Assembly (NCBI RefSeq): GCF_008360935.1
Contig: NZ_SRXO01000004.1
Location: 186,001 to 250,000 of the forward strand
Direction: 5' to 3'
DNA length: 64,000 nucleotides
Source of the DNA: Siccirubricoccus phaeus
Lineage (GTDB): Bacteria > Pseudomonadota > Alphaproteobacteria > Acetobacterales > Acetobacteraceae
Shown here: positions 34,639 to 42,467 of the stretch, piece after piece
How the letters are laid out: every line of letters starts with the position of its first letter
How positions within the stretch are numbered: the stretch's first letter is position 1
The notes under the pieces: generated by a model
Database searches by the model: none
The model's input: the letters and a program-made list of their open reading frames with translations, nothing else
Told to the model about the DNA's origin: nothing
Translations under genes and position numbers: made by a program

Positions 34639-37600
34639 TCGCCCGCGTCATCCGATGGTCGGCGGCCAATCCTTTCCTGGTGCTGCTCGCCACGCTGTTC
34701 CTGGTCGGCGCCGGGGTCTGGGCGGTCCGCAACACCCCGCTCGACGCCATCCCGGACCTCTCCGACGTCCAGGTCATCGTCTACACCGACTACCCCGGGC
34801 AGGCGCCGCAGGTGGTCGAGGACCAGGTCACCTACCCGCTGACCACGGCGCTGCTGACCGTGCCCCGGTCGAAGACCGTGCGCGGCTTCTCCTTCTTCGG
34901 CTCGTCCTTCGTCTACGTCGTCTTCGAGGACGGCACCGACCTCTACTGGGCGCGCAGCCGGGTGCTCGAGTACCTCAGCCAGGCGGCGCGGCGCCTCCCC
35001 GCGGGGGTGACGCCCTCGCTCGGGCCCGACGCGACCGGCGTGGGCTGGGTCTACCAGTACGTCGTCACCGGGGCGCAGCGCACGCTGGCCGAGCTAAGGT
35101 CCATCCAGGACTGGTTCCTGCGCTACCAACTCGCCCGGGCGGACGGCGTGGCCGAGGTGGCCAGCGTCGGCGGCTTCGTCCAGCAGTACCAGGTCGTGGT
35201 CGAGCCGCAGAAGCTCCAGGCCTACCGCATCCCGCTCTCGCGCGTCACCGAGGCTATCCGGTCCAGCAACCGCGACGTGGGCGGCCGCTCGGTCGAGATG
35301 TCGGAGACCGAATACCTGGTCCGCGGCCGCGGCTACCTGCGCGGGATCCAGGACATCGAGCAGATCGTCCTGGCGGTGCAGAATGGCGTCCCCGTGCTGC
35401 TGCGCGACGTCGCCCGGGTGGAACTCGGGCCTGAGGAGCGCCGCGGCATCGCCGAGCTGAACGGCGAGGGCGAGGTGGTCAGCGGCATCGCCCTCCAGCG
35501 CGAGGGCCAGAACGCGCTCGCCGTCATCGAGAGCGTCAAGCGGCGGCTCGCCGAGATCGCGGGCAGCCTGCCCGAGGGGGTGACCGTCTCCCCGGTCTAC
35601 GACCGCTCCGACCTCATCGGCCGCGCCATCGAGACCCTGAAGCACACGCTCGTCGAGGAGAGCGCCATCGTCGCGCTGGTCTGCGTGGTGTTCCTGCTGC
35701 ACGTCCGCAGCGCCCTGGTGGCCATCATCATGCTCCCCGTCGGCGTCCTCGTCGCCATGGCCCTGCTGCACGCGCTCGGCCTGAGCTCGAACATCATGAG
35801 CCTGGGCGGCATCGCCATCGCGCTCGGCGCCATGGTGGACGCGGCCATCGTCATGGTCGAGAACGCCCACAAGCGCCTGGAGCACGCGGCACCGGGGGCG
35901 TCGCGCGTCCAGGTCATCACCGAGGCCGCCGTCGAGGTGGGTCCGGCGCTGTTCTTCAGCCTCGCCGTCATCACCGTCTCCTTCCTCCCGGTCTTCACCC
36001 TCGAGGACCAGGAGGGGCGGATGTTCCGGCCGCTCGCCTTCACCAAGACCTTCGCCATGGCGGCGGGCGCCCTGCTGTCGGTGACCCTGGTGCCGGTGCT
36101 GATGCTGCTGTTCGTCCGCGGCCGCATCCTGCCGGAGCGCCGCAACCCGGTGAACCGGGTGCTCATCTGGCTCTACCGCCCCCTCATCGCGGGCGTCCTC
36201 CGGGCGAAGACGCTGACCGTCCTGCTGGCGCTCCTCGCGGTCGGCGCGACCGCCTGGCCACTCGCGCGCCTGGGCAGCGAGTTCATGCCGACGCTGAACG
36301 AGGGGACGCTGATGTACATGCCGGTCAGCCTGCCCGGCCTGTCCGTCACCAAGGCAGCCGAGCTGCTGCAGACCCAGGACCGCATCATCCGCAGCTTCCC
36401 CGAGGTGGCGAGCGTCTACGGCAAGGCCGGGCGGGCGGCCACCGCGACCGACCCGGCGCCGACCGAGATGTTCGAGACCATCATCAACCTGAAGCCGGAG
36501 GCCGAGTGGCGCCCGGGGGTCACGGTGGACTCCCTCATCGCCGAGATGGACGCGGCGCTGCGGATGCCCGGCGTCAGCAACGCCTGGACCATGCCGATCA
36601 AGGCGCGCATCGACATGCTCTCGACCGGCATCCGCACCCCGGTTGGGGTCAAGGTCTATGGCCCGGACCTGGCGGGCATCGACCGGCTCTCGCGCGAGGT
36701 CGAGGCCGCGATCCGGACCGTGCCCGGCACGACCAGCGCCTTCGCCGAGCGGGTCGAGGGCGGCTACTACCTCGAGATCGAGCCCGACCGGGCGGCGCTG
36801 GCCCGCTACGGCCTGACCGTCGGCGACCTGCAGGAGACCATCGCCACGGCGCTCGGCGGCGAGCCGGTCACCACCACGGTCGAGGGCCGCGCCCGCTACA
36901 CGGTGAACGTCCGCTACCCGCGCGGCCTGCGCAGCGACCCGCAAGGAATCGCCGCCCAAGTCCTGGTCCAAGGCATGCAGGGCGCCGCCATTCCGCTGGG
37001 CCAGCTGGCGACGGTCCAGCTGCGCCGTGGCCCGCCGACCATCCGGACCGAGAACGCGCAGCTGGTGAACTACGTCTACGTGGACATGCACGGGCGCGAC
37101 GTCGGCGGCTACGTCGCCGACGCGCAGCGCGCCGTCGCCGAGCGCGTGCGGATGCCGCCCGGCTACCACGTCGAGTGGAGCGGGCAGTTCGAGTACATGC
37201 AGCGCGCCAAGGCGAAGCTGGCGGTCGTCGTGCCGGTCACGCTGCTCCTTATCTTCGTGCTGCTCTACCTGAACTTCGGGCGGCTGACCGAGGCGCTCAT
37301 CGTCATGCTCTCGGTGCCCTTCGCGCTCGTGGGCGGTGTCTGGCTGATGCACCTGATGCACTTCAACCTCTCCGTCGCCGTCGCGGTCGGCTTCATCGCG
37401 CTGGCCGGGGTCGCCGCGGAGACCGGGGTCATCATGCTGATCTACCTGGACCACGCGCTCGACGCGGCGCACGCGCGATGCCGCGCCGAGGGTCGGCCGC
37501 TGAGCCAGTCCGACCTGCGCCACGCCATCATGGAGGGCGCCGTGGAACGGGTACGGCCGAAGATGATGACGGTGACCGCCATCATGGCGGGACTGGTGCC

Positions 37601-37799
37601 CATCCTGTGGAGCACCGGCACCGGCTCGGAGCTCATGCAGCGCATCGCCGTCCCGATGGTCGGCGGCATGGTCTCCTCGACGGTGCTGACGCTCCTGGTC
37701 ATCCCGGCGATCTACGGCCTGGTGAAGGGCTGGCACCTGCCCCGGGCGCAAGCGGCAACGGCCCCAGAAGCGCAATCGCTGGCGAGGGCGGCCGAGTGA
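34635..37799 (+). CDS. cusA: CusA/SilA-like Cu/Ag RND efflux pump
   Basis: 1054 residues, 12 helices, full length. HME-RND hallmarks: NTPLDAIPDLSDVQVI, YPGQAPQVVEDQVTYPL, helix 4 with GAMVDAAIVMVENAHK, ETIINLKPEAEWRPG, and VGFIALAGVAAETGVIMLIY. The Met-rich carrier pathway is suggested by many Met in the porter domain (NEGTLMYMPVSLPG). The start overlaps cusB by 4 bp. Confidence 0.95.
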   Translation: MIARVIRWSAANPFLVLLATLFLVGAGVWAVRNTPLDAIPDLSDVQVIVYTDYPGQAPQVVEDQVTYPLTTALLTVPRSKTVRGFSFFGSSFVYVVFEDGTDLYWARSRVLEYLSQAARRLPAGVTPSLGPDATGVGWVYQYVVTGAQRTLAELRSIQDWFLRYQLARADGVAEVASVGGFVQQYQVVVEPQKLQAYRIPLSRVTEAIRSSNRDVGGRSVEMSETEYLVRGRGYLRGIQDIEQIVLAVQNGVPVLLRDVARVELGPEERRGIAELNGEGEVVSGIALQREGQNALAVIESVKRRLAEIAGSLPEGVTVSPVYDRSDLIGRAIETLKHTLVEESAIVALVCVVFLLHVRSALVAIIMLPVGVLVAMALLHALGLSSNIMSLGGIAIALGAMVDAAIVMVENAHKRLEHAAPGASRVQVITEAAVEVGPALFFSLAVITVSFLPVFTLEDQEGRMFRPLAFTKTFAMAAGALLSVTLVPVLMLLFVRGRILPERRNPVNRVLIWLYRPLIAGVLRAKTLTVLLALLAVGATAWPLARLGSEFMPTLNEGTLMYMPVSLPGLSVTKAAELLQTQDRIIRSFPEVASVYGKAGRAATATDPAPTEMFETIINLKPEAEWRPGVTVDSLIAEMDAALRMPGVSNAWTMPIKARIDMLSTGIRTPVGVKVYGPDLAGIDRLSREVEAAIRTVPGTTSAFAERVEGGYYLEIEPDRAALARYGLTVGDLQETIATALGGEPVTTTVEGRARYTVNVRYPRGLRSDPQGIAAQVLVQGMQGAAIPLGQLATVQLRRGPPTIRTENAQLVNYVYVDMHGRDVGGYVADAQRAVAERVRMPPGYHVEWSGQFEYMQRAKAKLAVVVPVTLLLIFVLLYLNFGRLTEALIVMLSVPFALVGGVWLMHLMHFNLSVAVAVGFIALAGVAAETGVIMLIYLDHALDAAHARCRAEGRPLSQSDLRHAIMEGAVERVRPKMMTVTAIMAGLVPILWSTGTGSELMQRIAVPMVGGMVSSTVLTLLVIPAIYGLVKGWHLPRAQAATAPEAQSLARAAE

Positions 37800-37847
37800 T
37801 GGGCGGCGCTGCGCGAGTGGACGTAGAGCACGAAGGAGAACAACGAC

Positions 37848-37976
37848 ATGATGCAGGACGGTGGCATGATGGGCGGGATGATGTGGGGCATGGGGCTGGT
37901 GTGGCTCCTCCTCATCATCCTGCTGGTCCTCGGAATCGTGGCGCTCCTGAAGTACCTCTTCTCGCGCGGCCGCTGA
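37848..37976 (+). CDS. 42-residue Met-rich single-span membrane peptide
   Basis: 42 codons from ATG 37848, preceded by GAAGGAGAAC. A Met/Gly-rich head (MMQDGGMMGGMMWGMG) leads into one helix (LVWLLLIILLVLGIVALLKY) and a basic tail. A close paralogue is at 56942 and a decayed one at 57590. Position directly after cusA and before cytochrome c respectively suggests copper-linked membrane function, possibly Cu(I) binding by Met. Function unknown. Confidence 0.8.
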   Translation: MMQDGGMMGGMMWGMGLVWLLLIILLVLGIVALLKYLFSRGR

Positions 37977-38079
37977 CCGGGAGCGCGGCTGGCGCAGCTT
38001 CGCGGGGGTCGCCGGGGCCGAGCGCACGCATCTCATCGCGAGGCCAGGTGCCGACGTCATCTTCGGCCGCCACGCCCTG

Positions 38080-38110
38080 TTGACCTTGCCACGTGGGAGG
38101 GCCGGAGGAT
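38080..38110 (+). promoter_or_regulatory. CueR/HmrR-type promoter box
   Basis: TTGACC (38080-38085), 19-bp spacer carrying CTTGCCAC-GTGGGAGG, then GAGGAT (38105-38110). Half-sites match the copper-responsive CueR pattern of the boxes at 46874, 49126 and 61881. Likely drives the 38407-40462 genes or a leader RNA. Confidence 0.6.
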
Positions 38111-38177
38111 CCGGCCCTCCCAGCGGCACGGAGGACGGCGTGGTTGACGACGGGAGGCCGAAGTGCGCGCCCCGACC

Positions 38178-38247
38178 GGGATGCGCTCGGTGCATCGAGG
38201 TCGAAAGCGCACGGCATTTCACCTCGCGCCGCCGCCGGTCCAGTCTC
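38178..38247 (+). repeat. About 70-bp element repeated at 47388-47457
   Basis: Shares CGGGATGC, GCATCGAG, GGCATTTC and GCCGCCGGTCCAGT in order with 47388-47457, about 75% identical overall. Both copies lie downstream of a CueR-type box on the same strand. Coding potential is ambiguous. Confidence 0.6.
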
Positions 38248-38406
38248 GCGGCCGCCGGTGGGTGTCGCCCGCGTGACCGGCAGGAGGCCCGAATGAGCGG
38301 CTTTGGAGTCCCGCATGGGATGGTTCTCTCGCCGTCGGCGCACCCAGCCGCAGGGTCGGGCGGCCAGCGCCTTGAACCACTCGCCCCCTCCACCTAGGTC
38401 GACAAC

Positions 38407-38751
38407 ATGGTGCTCCGCCTTCTCGGGCCGTTGCTCGCCATCCTGGTCGCCGTCGCCCTGGTCGGGGCGCCAGCGGTCCAGGCGGCCTCCGCTGTCCGGT
38501 GCGACACGATGCACATGGCCGCCGCGGAGCACCGGGCTTCCTCCGGCGACGCCCAGGCACCTGCGCCCTGCAAGACGGCCCCCGCCTGCGTCGACGCGCT
38601 CGGCTGCGTCTCCCTCGCCAGCCTGCCCGCGCCCACGATCTCGGCGGCGTCGCCGCTGACCTGGACCTCCGTTGCCTACTGGACCGGCGCCGACGTCCGC
38701 GAGGGGCTGTCGATCGAACCCGCGCTCGATCCTCCCATCCCGTTCGCCTGA
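38407..38751 (+). CDS. Small secreted Cys-pair protein (DUF2946-like)
   Basis: 114 residues. Signal peptide to about QAAS (residue 25); then CDTMHMAAAEH, CKTAPACVDALGC and a C-terminal WTSVAYWTGADVREGL ending EPALDPPIPF. It is paralogous to the 30768 protein. Four Cys and several His/Met suggest metal contact in the periplasm. It precedes the membrane and Met-rich proteins of this copper block. Confidence 0.75.
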   Translation: MVLRLLGPLLAILVAVALVGAPAVQAASAVRCDTMHMAAAEHRASSGDAQAPAPCKTAPACVDALGCVSLASLPAPTISAASPLTWTSVAYWTGADVREGLSIEPALDPPIPFA

Positions 38752-38916
38752 CCGCCGGGGCCGCCCACCCGGGCGGTTCCGGTCGGCCGCCGTCCGCCCG
38801 ATCCGGCGCGTCATGCCCGGGCCGCGCGGGCGCCGCGGAGCAAGGCACGCCGCCGGTTCCCCGGGGCACGCACCCCCACGCGCCGCGCCACGCGGCACAA
38901 CGAAGGGATTCGAGAG

Positions 38917-39252
38917 ATGAACACCTCCACCCCCACGCAGGACCTCGCCCCGGGCGCGCCCGTCCCGCGCGACGACAGCAGCCGACCATCGAGGCTTTCC
39001 GCCGTCTGGGCCAGCGCCCCAGCGTTCCTGCGGGGGCGCAGCGGCCTCCTCGTCCTGGCGGCCGCGCTCGCGGCGACCGGCCTCCTGGCCGGGTGGGCTT
39101 GGCTCGGAGCGGCGGCGGTGCTGCCGCTGCTCTACACCCTGCCCTGCGCCGCGATGATGGCGATGTGCATGAAGGGTCACGGCGGCTCCGACGGGAACGC
39201 CTCGGCCAAGCCGGGCATCCCCGCGAACCCAGGCGGCAGCCCGTCCCACTGA
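38917..39252 (+). CDS. Membrane protein with CxxMMxMCMKGH-type metal motif
   Basis: 111 residues; two short helices (about 42-60 and 62-80), the second ending LPCAAMMAMCMKGHGG. Cys/Met/His at the helix end suggest copper binding. Paralogous to the 56269 protein (APCAAMCALGLCMSG). Start ATG 38917 follows GGGATTCGAGAG. No named family recognised. Confidence 0.72.
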   Translation: MNTSTPTQDLAPGAPVPRDDSSRPSRLSAVWASAPAFLRGRSGLLVLAAALAATGLLAGWAWLGAAAVLPLLYTLPCAAMMAMCMKGHGGSDGNASAKPGIPANPGGSPSH

Positions 39253-39313
39253 CGTGTGCAACTGCGGTTTCGAAGGCGCCGCCTGCGCCCGAACCGAATC
39301 AAGGAGACCTACC

Positions 39314-39604
39314 ATGACGACGAAGCGCATTCCCGTGGCCGCCACGGTCCTGCTCGCCACCGCCCTCGGTGCGGGGACGTCCCTCGCCCAGGGAAACCAG
39401 CCCCAGGCGCCGCAGGCCCCGGCGCCGCAGCACGCCCCCGACCAGGGCATGATGGGGCGGGGTGGCATGATGGGCCACGGCGGGATGATGGGTCAGATGG
39501 ACCCGGCGCAGATGAACCGCATGATGGAGAACTGCAACCGGATGATGGAGAGCATGCAGCGCTCCCCGTCCGCCCCGCGCGGTGGCCAGCCCGGCAACGG
39601 CTGA
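39314..39604 (+). CDS. Met-rich periplasmic protein
   Basis: 96 residues from ATG 39314 (AAGGAG upstream), signal peptide to SLAQ. The mature region has repeated MMGRGGMMGHGGMMGQMDP and NRMMENCNRMMESM, about 13 Met and one Cys, a likely Cu(I)-binding pattern. Paralogue at 56623. Confidence 0.75.
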   Translation: MTTKRIPVAATVLLATALGAGTSLAQGNQPQAPQAPAPQHAPDQGMMGRGGMMGHGGMMGQMDPAQMNRMMENCNRMMESMQRSPSAPRGGQPGNG

Positions 39605-39674
39605 CCGAAGGGGCCCCGCCGCCCACCATTCGGGCGGCGGGGTGCCCCACGAGCCTCCGGGAGGGCTGCCATCC

Positions 39675-40220
39675 GTGACCACCCCCGCGAACTGGCTGTC
39701 CGCGCTGCGCGCCTACCTGCTGACAGTCGCCGCGGCTGACCTCGCGTGGGAGGCGGCCCACCTTCCGCTCTACACGCTCTGGCGGACCGGGACGGCGGGC
39801 GAGAAGCTGTTCGCGGTGGTCCACTGCACGCTCGGCGACCTCCTCATCGCCCTCGCCTCGCTGGTCCTCGGCCTCGTGCTCGCCGGGCACCGGGACTGGC
39901 CCGTCCGGCGGTTCGGGGCGGTCGCCGCGCTCACCATCGCGTTCGGGCTCGGCTACACCGCCTTCAGCGAATGGCTGAACATCGTGGTCCGCGAGAGCTG
40001 GGCCTACTCCGAACTGATGCCGGTGGTGCCGGTCTTCGGGTTCGACGTGGGTGCCTCGCCCCTGCTGCAGTGGCTCGTCGTGCCCGCGCTGGCCCTTCGT
40101 TTGGCCCGGAGGGCGGCGCACGGCCGCCAGACATCACCGTTGCCGGGAATACGAGCGGAGCCGGTGTCTCAGAAACGCCGGACAGATGGGAGAGAAACAC
40201 GATGCACGGAAAGCACATGA
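39675..40220 (+). CDS. Conserved inner-membrane protein
   Basis: 181 residues from GTG 39675, GGGAGGG upstream. Four to five helices with WEAAHLPLYTLW, VVHCTLGDLLIALASLVLG, FSEWLNIVVRESWAY and SPLLQWLVVPALAL. Resembles uncharacterised membrane proteins found with copper genes. It overlaps the next small lipoprotein gene by 19 bp. Confidence 0.75.
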   Translation: MTTPANWLSALRAYLLTVAAADLAWEAAHLPLYTLWRTGTAGEKLFAVVHCTLGDLLIALASLVLGLVLAGHRDWPVRRFGAVAALTIAFGLGYTAFSEWLNIVVRESWAYSELMPVVPVFGFDVGASPLLQWLVVPALALRLARRAAHGRQTSPLPGIRAEPVSQKRRTDGRETRCTEST

Positions 40221-40462
40221 ACGTCCGCGGCGCGCGGCGTCGGGGTTCTGCACCGCGTGCAGCGATGTGCCTGTTGGCCTTTGGCCTGCTGCTGGCGGGC
40301 TGCAGCGGGCCGATAACCGTCGCCGACACTTCCAGCCGGGAGATCGGGCAGGGTCTCCCGACTTCGCCGTTGCCGCACGTGCGCGGCATACCGAGCCCGT
40401 TCGGCCCCGGCGGGCGTGTCGGCGTTTGGCCGGGACCGGGGCGGCCTACCGCACCATCATGA
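40202..40462 (+). CDS. Small lipoprotein
   Basis: 86 residues from ATG 40202 (GGGAGAG upstream). A basic N-terminus and hydrophobic core lead to a lipobox LLAGC near residue 34. The mature part (GPITVADTSSREIG...) is Pro/Gly-rich. Function unknown. Confidence 0.55.
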   Translation: MHGKHMNVRGARRRGSAPRAAMCLLAFGLLLAGCSGPITVADTSSREIGQGLPTSPLPHVRGIPSPFGPGGRVGVWPGPGRPTAPS

Positions 40463-40531
40463 ATGTCAGCGGCCTCCCCGTCGTGGCGTTCGACCCGATC
40501 CCCGGAGCCGAACCGGGATGAAGGACCCACC

Positions 40532-41146
40532 ATGGGTATCTACGAGCGCTTCGTCCTCCCCCGGCTAATCGCGCTCGCCATGCGCAACCGGGTGCTCGTG
40601 CCCTTCCGCAAGCGGATTGGGCGTGAGGCCACGGGCCGGGTGCTGGAGCTCGGCATCGGCTCGGGCCTGAACCTCGCCTTCTACGGCCCGGACGTCACCT
40701 CCGCCGTCGGGGTCGACCCGTCGCCCGCGCTGCTCCGGATGGCCGAAGCCCGGTCCCGCGGCGCGCGCTCCCCAGTCGAGCTTGTCGAGGCCGCGAGCGA
40801 ACGGCTGCCCCTCGAGGACCACAGCGTCGATACCGTCGTGACCACCTGGACGCTGTGCAGCGTCGGTGATCCGGTCGCGGCGCTGCGGGAGGCGCGGCGC
40901 GTCCTGCGGCCCGGCGGCGCGCTGCTGTTCGTGGAGCACGGCCTTGCGCCCGACCCGGGCGTCGTCTGGTGGCAGGACCGCCTCACGCCCACCTGGAGGC
41001 GCATCGCCGGGGGCTGCCACCTGAACCGCAAGATGGACGACCTCGTCCAGGCGGCCGGGTTCCGGCTGGACGACCTGAAGACCGGCTACTTGCCGGGCCC
41101 GAAGCCGCTCACCTCCATGTACGAGGGCCGGGCCCGACCGAGGTGA
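40532..41146 (+). CDS. Class I SAM-dependent methyltransferase (UbiE/Methyltransf_11 type)
   Basis: 204 residues from ATG 40532. SAM motif I VLELGIGSGLNLAFYG, acidic VGVDPSPALLRM, post-I LPLEDHSVDTVVTTWTLCSV and LRPGGALLFVEHG. A conserved tail LNRKMDDLVQAAGF. About 85% identical to 57802-58368. Such methyltransferases recur in metal islands; thiopurine/arsenic/tellurite-type or lipid substrates are possible but not determinable. Confidence 0.9.
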   Translation: MGIYERFVLPRLIALAMRNRVLVPFRKRIGREATGRVLELGIGSGLNLAFYGPDVTSAVGVDPSPALLRMAEARSRGARSPVELVEAASERLPLEDHSVDTVVTTWTLCSVGDPVAALREARRVLRPGGALLFVEHGLAPDPGVVWWQDRLTPTWRRIAGGCHLNRKMDDLVQAAGFRLDDLKTGYLPGPKPLTSMYEGRARPR

Positions 41147-41240
41147 CGGCCGTGCAGAACCCGGCTCTCCAGACAGGGCAGCCGCGCGCCATGGCGTGGC
41201 CTCTTTGCGTCAGGTGCCGCGGTCGGCGCGCGACCCTCGG

Positions 41241-42467
41241 CTACGCCTTTGCGGACCCGGCCGCGCCGGACGGACGCTCCGACCGGAACAGCGCAATCGA
41301 CGCCAGGGCCGCGGCCGCCTCCATCGCGGCGAAGGCTCCGAGCGCTGTCCCGAAGCCGAAGCGGAGCAGCTCCCCGAAGACCAGGCTGCCGAGCCCGAAG
41401 CCGACGAACAGGGTGAAGACGTTCAGCCCCATTGCCTGCCCCGGCCGCTTGCCGCCGAGCGAGGTGACGATGCCCGCGAACAGCGGCTGCGTCATGTCGT
41501 AGCCCAGGGAGAGGAGCATCGCGACCAGCGGGGCGAGGACGACGGGGAAGCCGACGATCAGGAGCGCGGCGGCGAGGGCGCCGAGCGCGAGGCCGACGGG
41601 CAGCAGCCGGGCACGGCCCCAGCGATCCGCCGCCCGGCCGATGAGCGGCCCGAGCAGGAACCCCGGCACGCCGTATCCGAGCAGCGCCAGGCCGATGCCG
41701 ACGGGACCGATGTCGTAGTGCCGTTCGAGGTACACGGCGAGCCAGGTGAAGATACCTGAGTGGAACACCGAGTTGACGAGGATGTAGCCGTAGGTGCGAC
41801 GCCCCCGCGGCGTGCCGAGCAGCTCCCGATAGCCGCGGAAGAGGTCCCCGAGCGTGCCCGTCACCGGCGTGGCCGCGGCGGCGGCGATGCGGCGATAGGG
41901 CAGGAACAGGAGCAGGAGACCAGCCCCGGCCGCCCCGACCACGAGGAACAGCCCCTGCCAGCCGACGAACGGAACGACAAGGGCGCCCAGCGGCGCGCCG
42001 AAGGCCATCCCTCCGGCCATGGCGCCGAACAGCCACCCGAGCGGGCGGCCGCGCTGCTCGTACGGGAACATGCGGCCGACGAGGGCGAGGCCGAGCGGCA
42101 CGACGCCGCTGGCGCCGAGCCCTGTCAGGATCCGCCACAGGGCAATCTGCTCGATGGAGGCCGCCGTCGCCGTCAGGGCGGTGAGCGCCGAGAAGGCCGC
42201 CAGCGACGCGAACATCACGCGGTGGATGCCGAGCCGGTCGGCCAGGAGGCCATAGACGAGCGTCGCGATCCCGTAGGGGATCAGGTACGCCGGAACGATG
42301 AGCCCGATCCTCTCGACCGACGTCCCGAAGGTGTTCGACAGGGCGGGTATGATCGGCGCGACCATGTAGGCCTGGAAGAAGATGACGAAGGTGGCCGCCG
42401 CGAGCATCCGGAGGAGGCGCTCGCGCTCGTCGAGCGCCCCGGCCAATTCCTTGCCCACCCCGCTCAC
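41241..42467 (-). CDS. Major-facilitator-superfamily exporter
   Basis: 408 residues from GTG 42467, whose GTGA overlaps the ATPase stop. Twelve helices: YGLLADRLGIHRVM (loop 2-3 motif), LGASGVVPLGLALVGRMFP (motif around helix 4-5), FHSGIFTWLAVYLE, and GRAADRWGRARLL (second A-motif). A drug/metabolite or metal-complex exporter. It is the last gene of the mer-operator-controlled operon. Confidence 0.88.
   Translation of the reverse strand: MSGVGKELAGALDERERLLRMLAAATFVIFFQAYMVAPIIPALSNTFGTSVERIGLIVPAYLIPYGIATLVYGLLADRLGIHRVMFASLAAFSALTALTATAASIEQIALWRILTGLGASGVVPLGLALVGRMFPYEQRGRPLGWLFGAMAGGMAFGAPLGALVVPFVGWQGLFLVVGAAGAGLLLLFLPYRRIAAAAATPVTGTLGDLFRGYRELLGTPRGRRTYGYILVNSVFHSGIFTWLAVYLERHYDIGPVGIGLALLGYGVPGFLLGPLIGRAADRWGRARLLPVGLALGALAAALLIVGFPVVLAPLVAMLLSLGYDMTQPLFAGIVTSLGGKRPGQAMGLNVFTLFVGFGLGSLVFGELLRFGFGTALGAFAAMEAAAALASIALFRSERPSGAAGSAKA

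Larger units (their letters stand above)
37977..38406. other. Intergenic region with CueR-type box and repeated element
   Basis: 430 bp. It contains the promoter-like box 38080-38110, a strong hairpin GGGAGGGCCGGA/TCCGGCCCTCCC (about 38095-38121) overlapping it, and the element 38178-38247 repeated at 47388. A possible 34-codon frame from ATG 38293 (GGAGG upstream) is not supported by homology. Confidence 0.5.

Noticed and set aside
35094-38393. 1,099-codon open frame antisense to cusA
   Set aside because: Shadow of the GC-rich cusA gene; composition Asp/His/Arg/Gly-rich with no motif, whereas cusA has full RND motifs.
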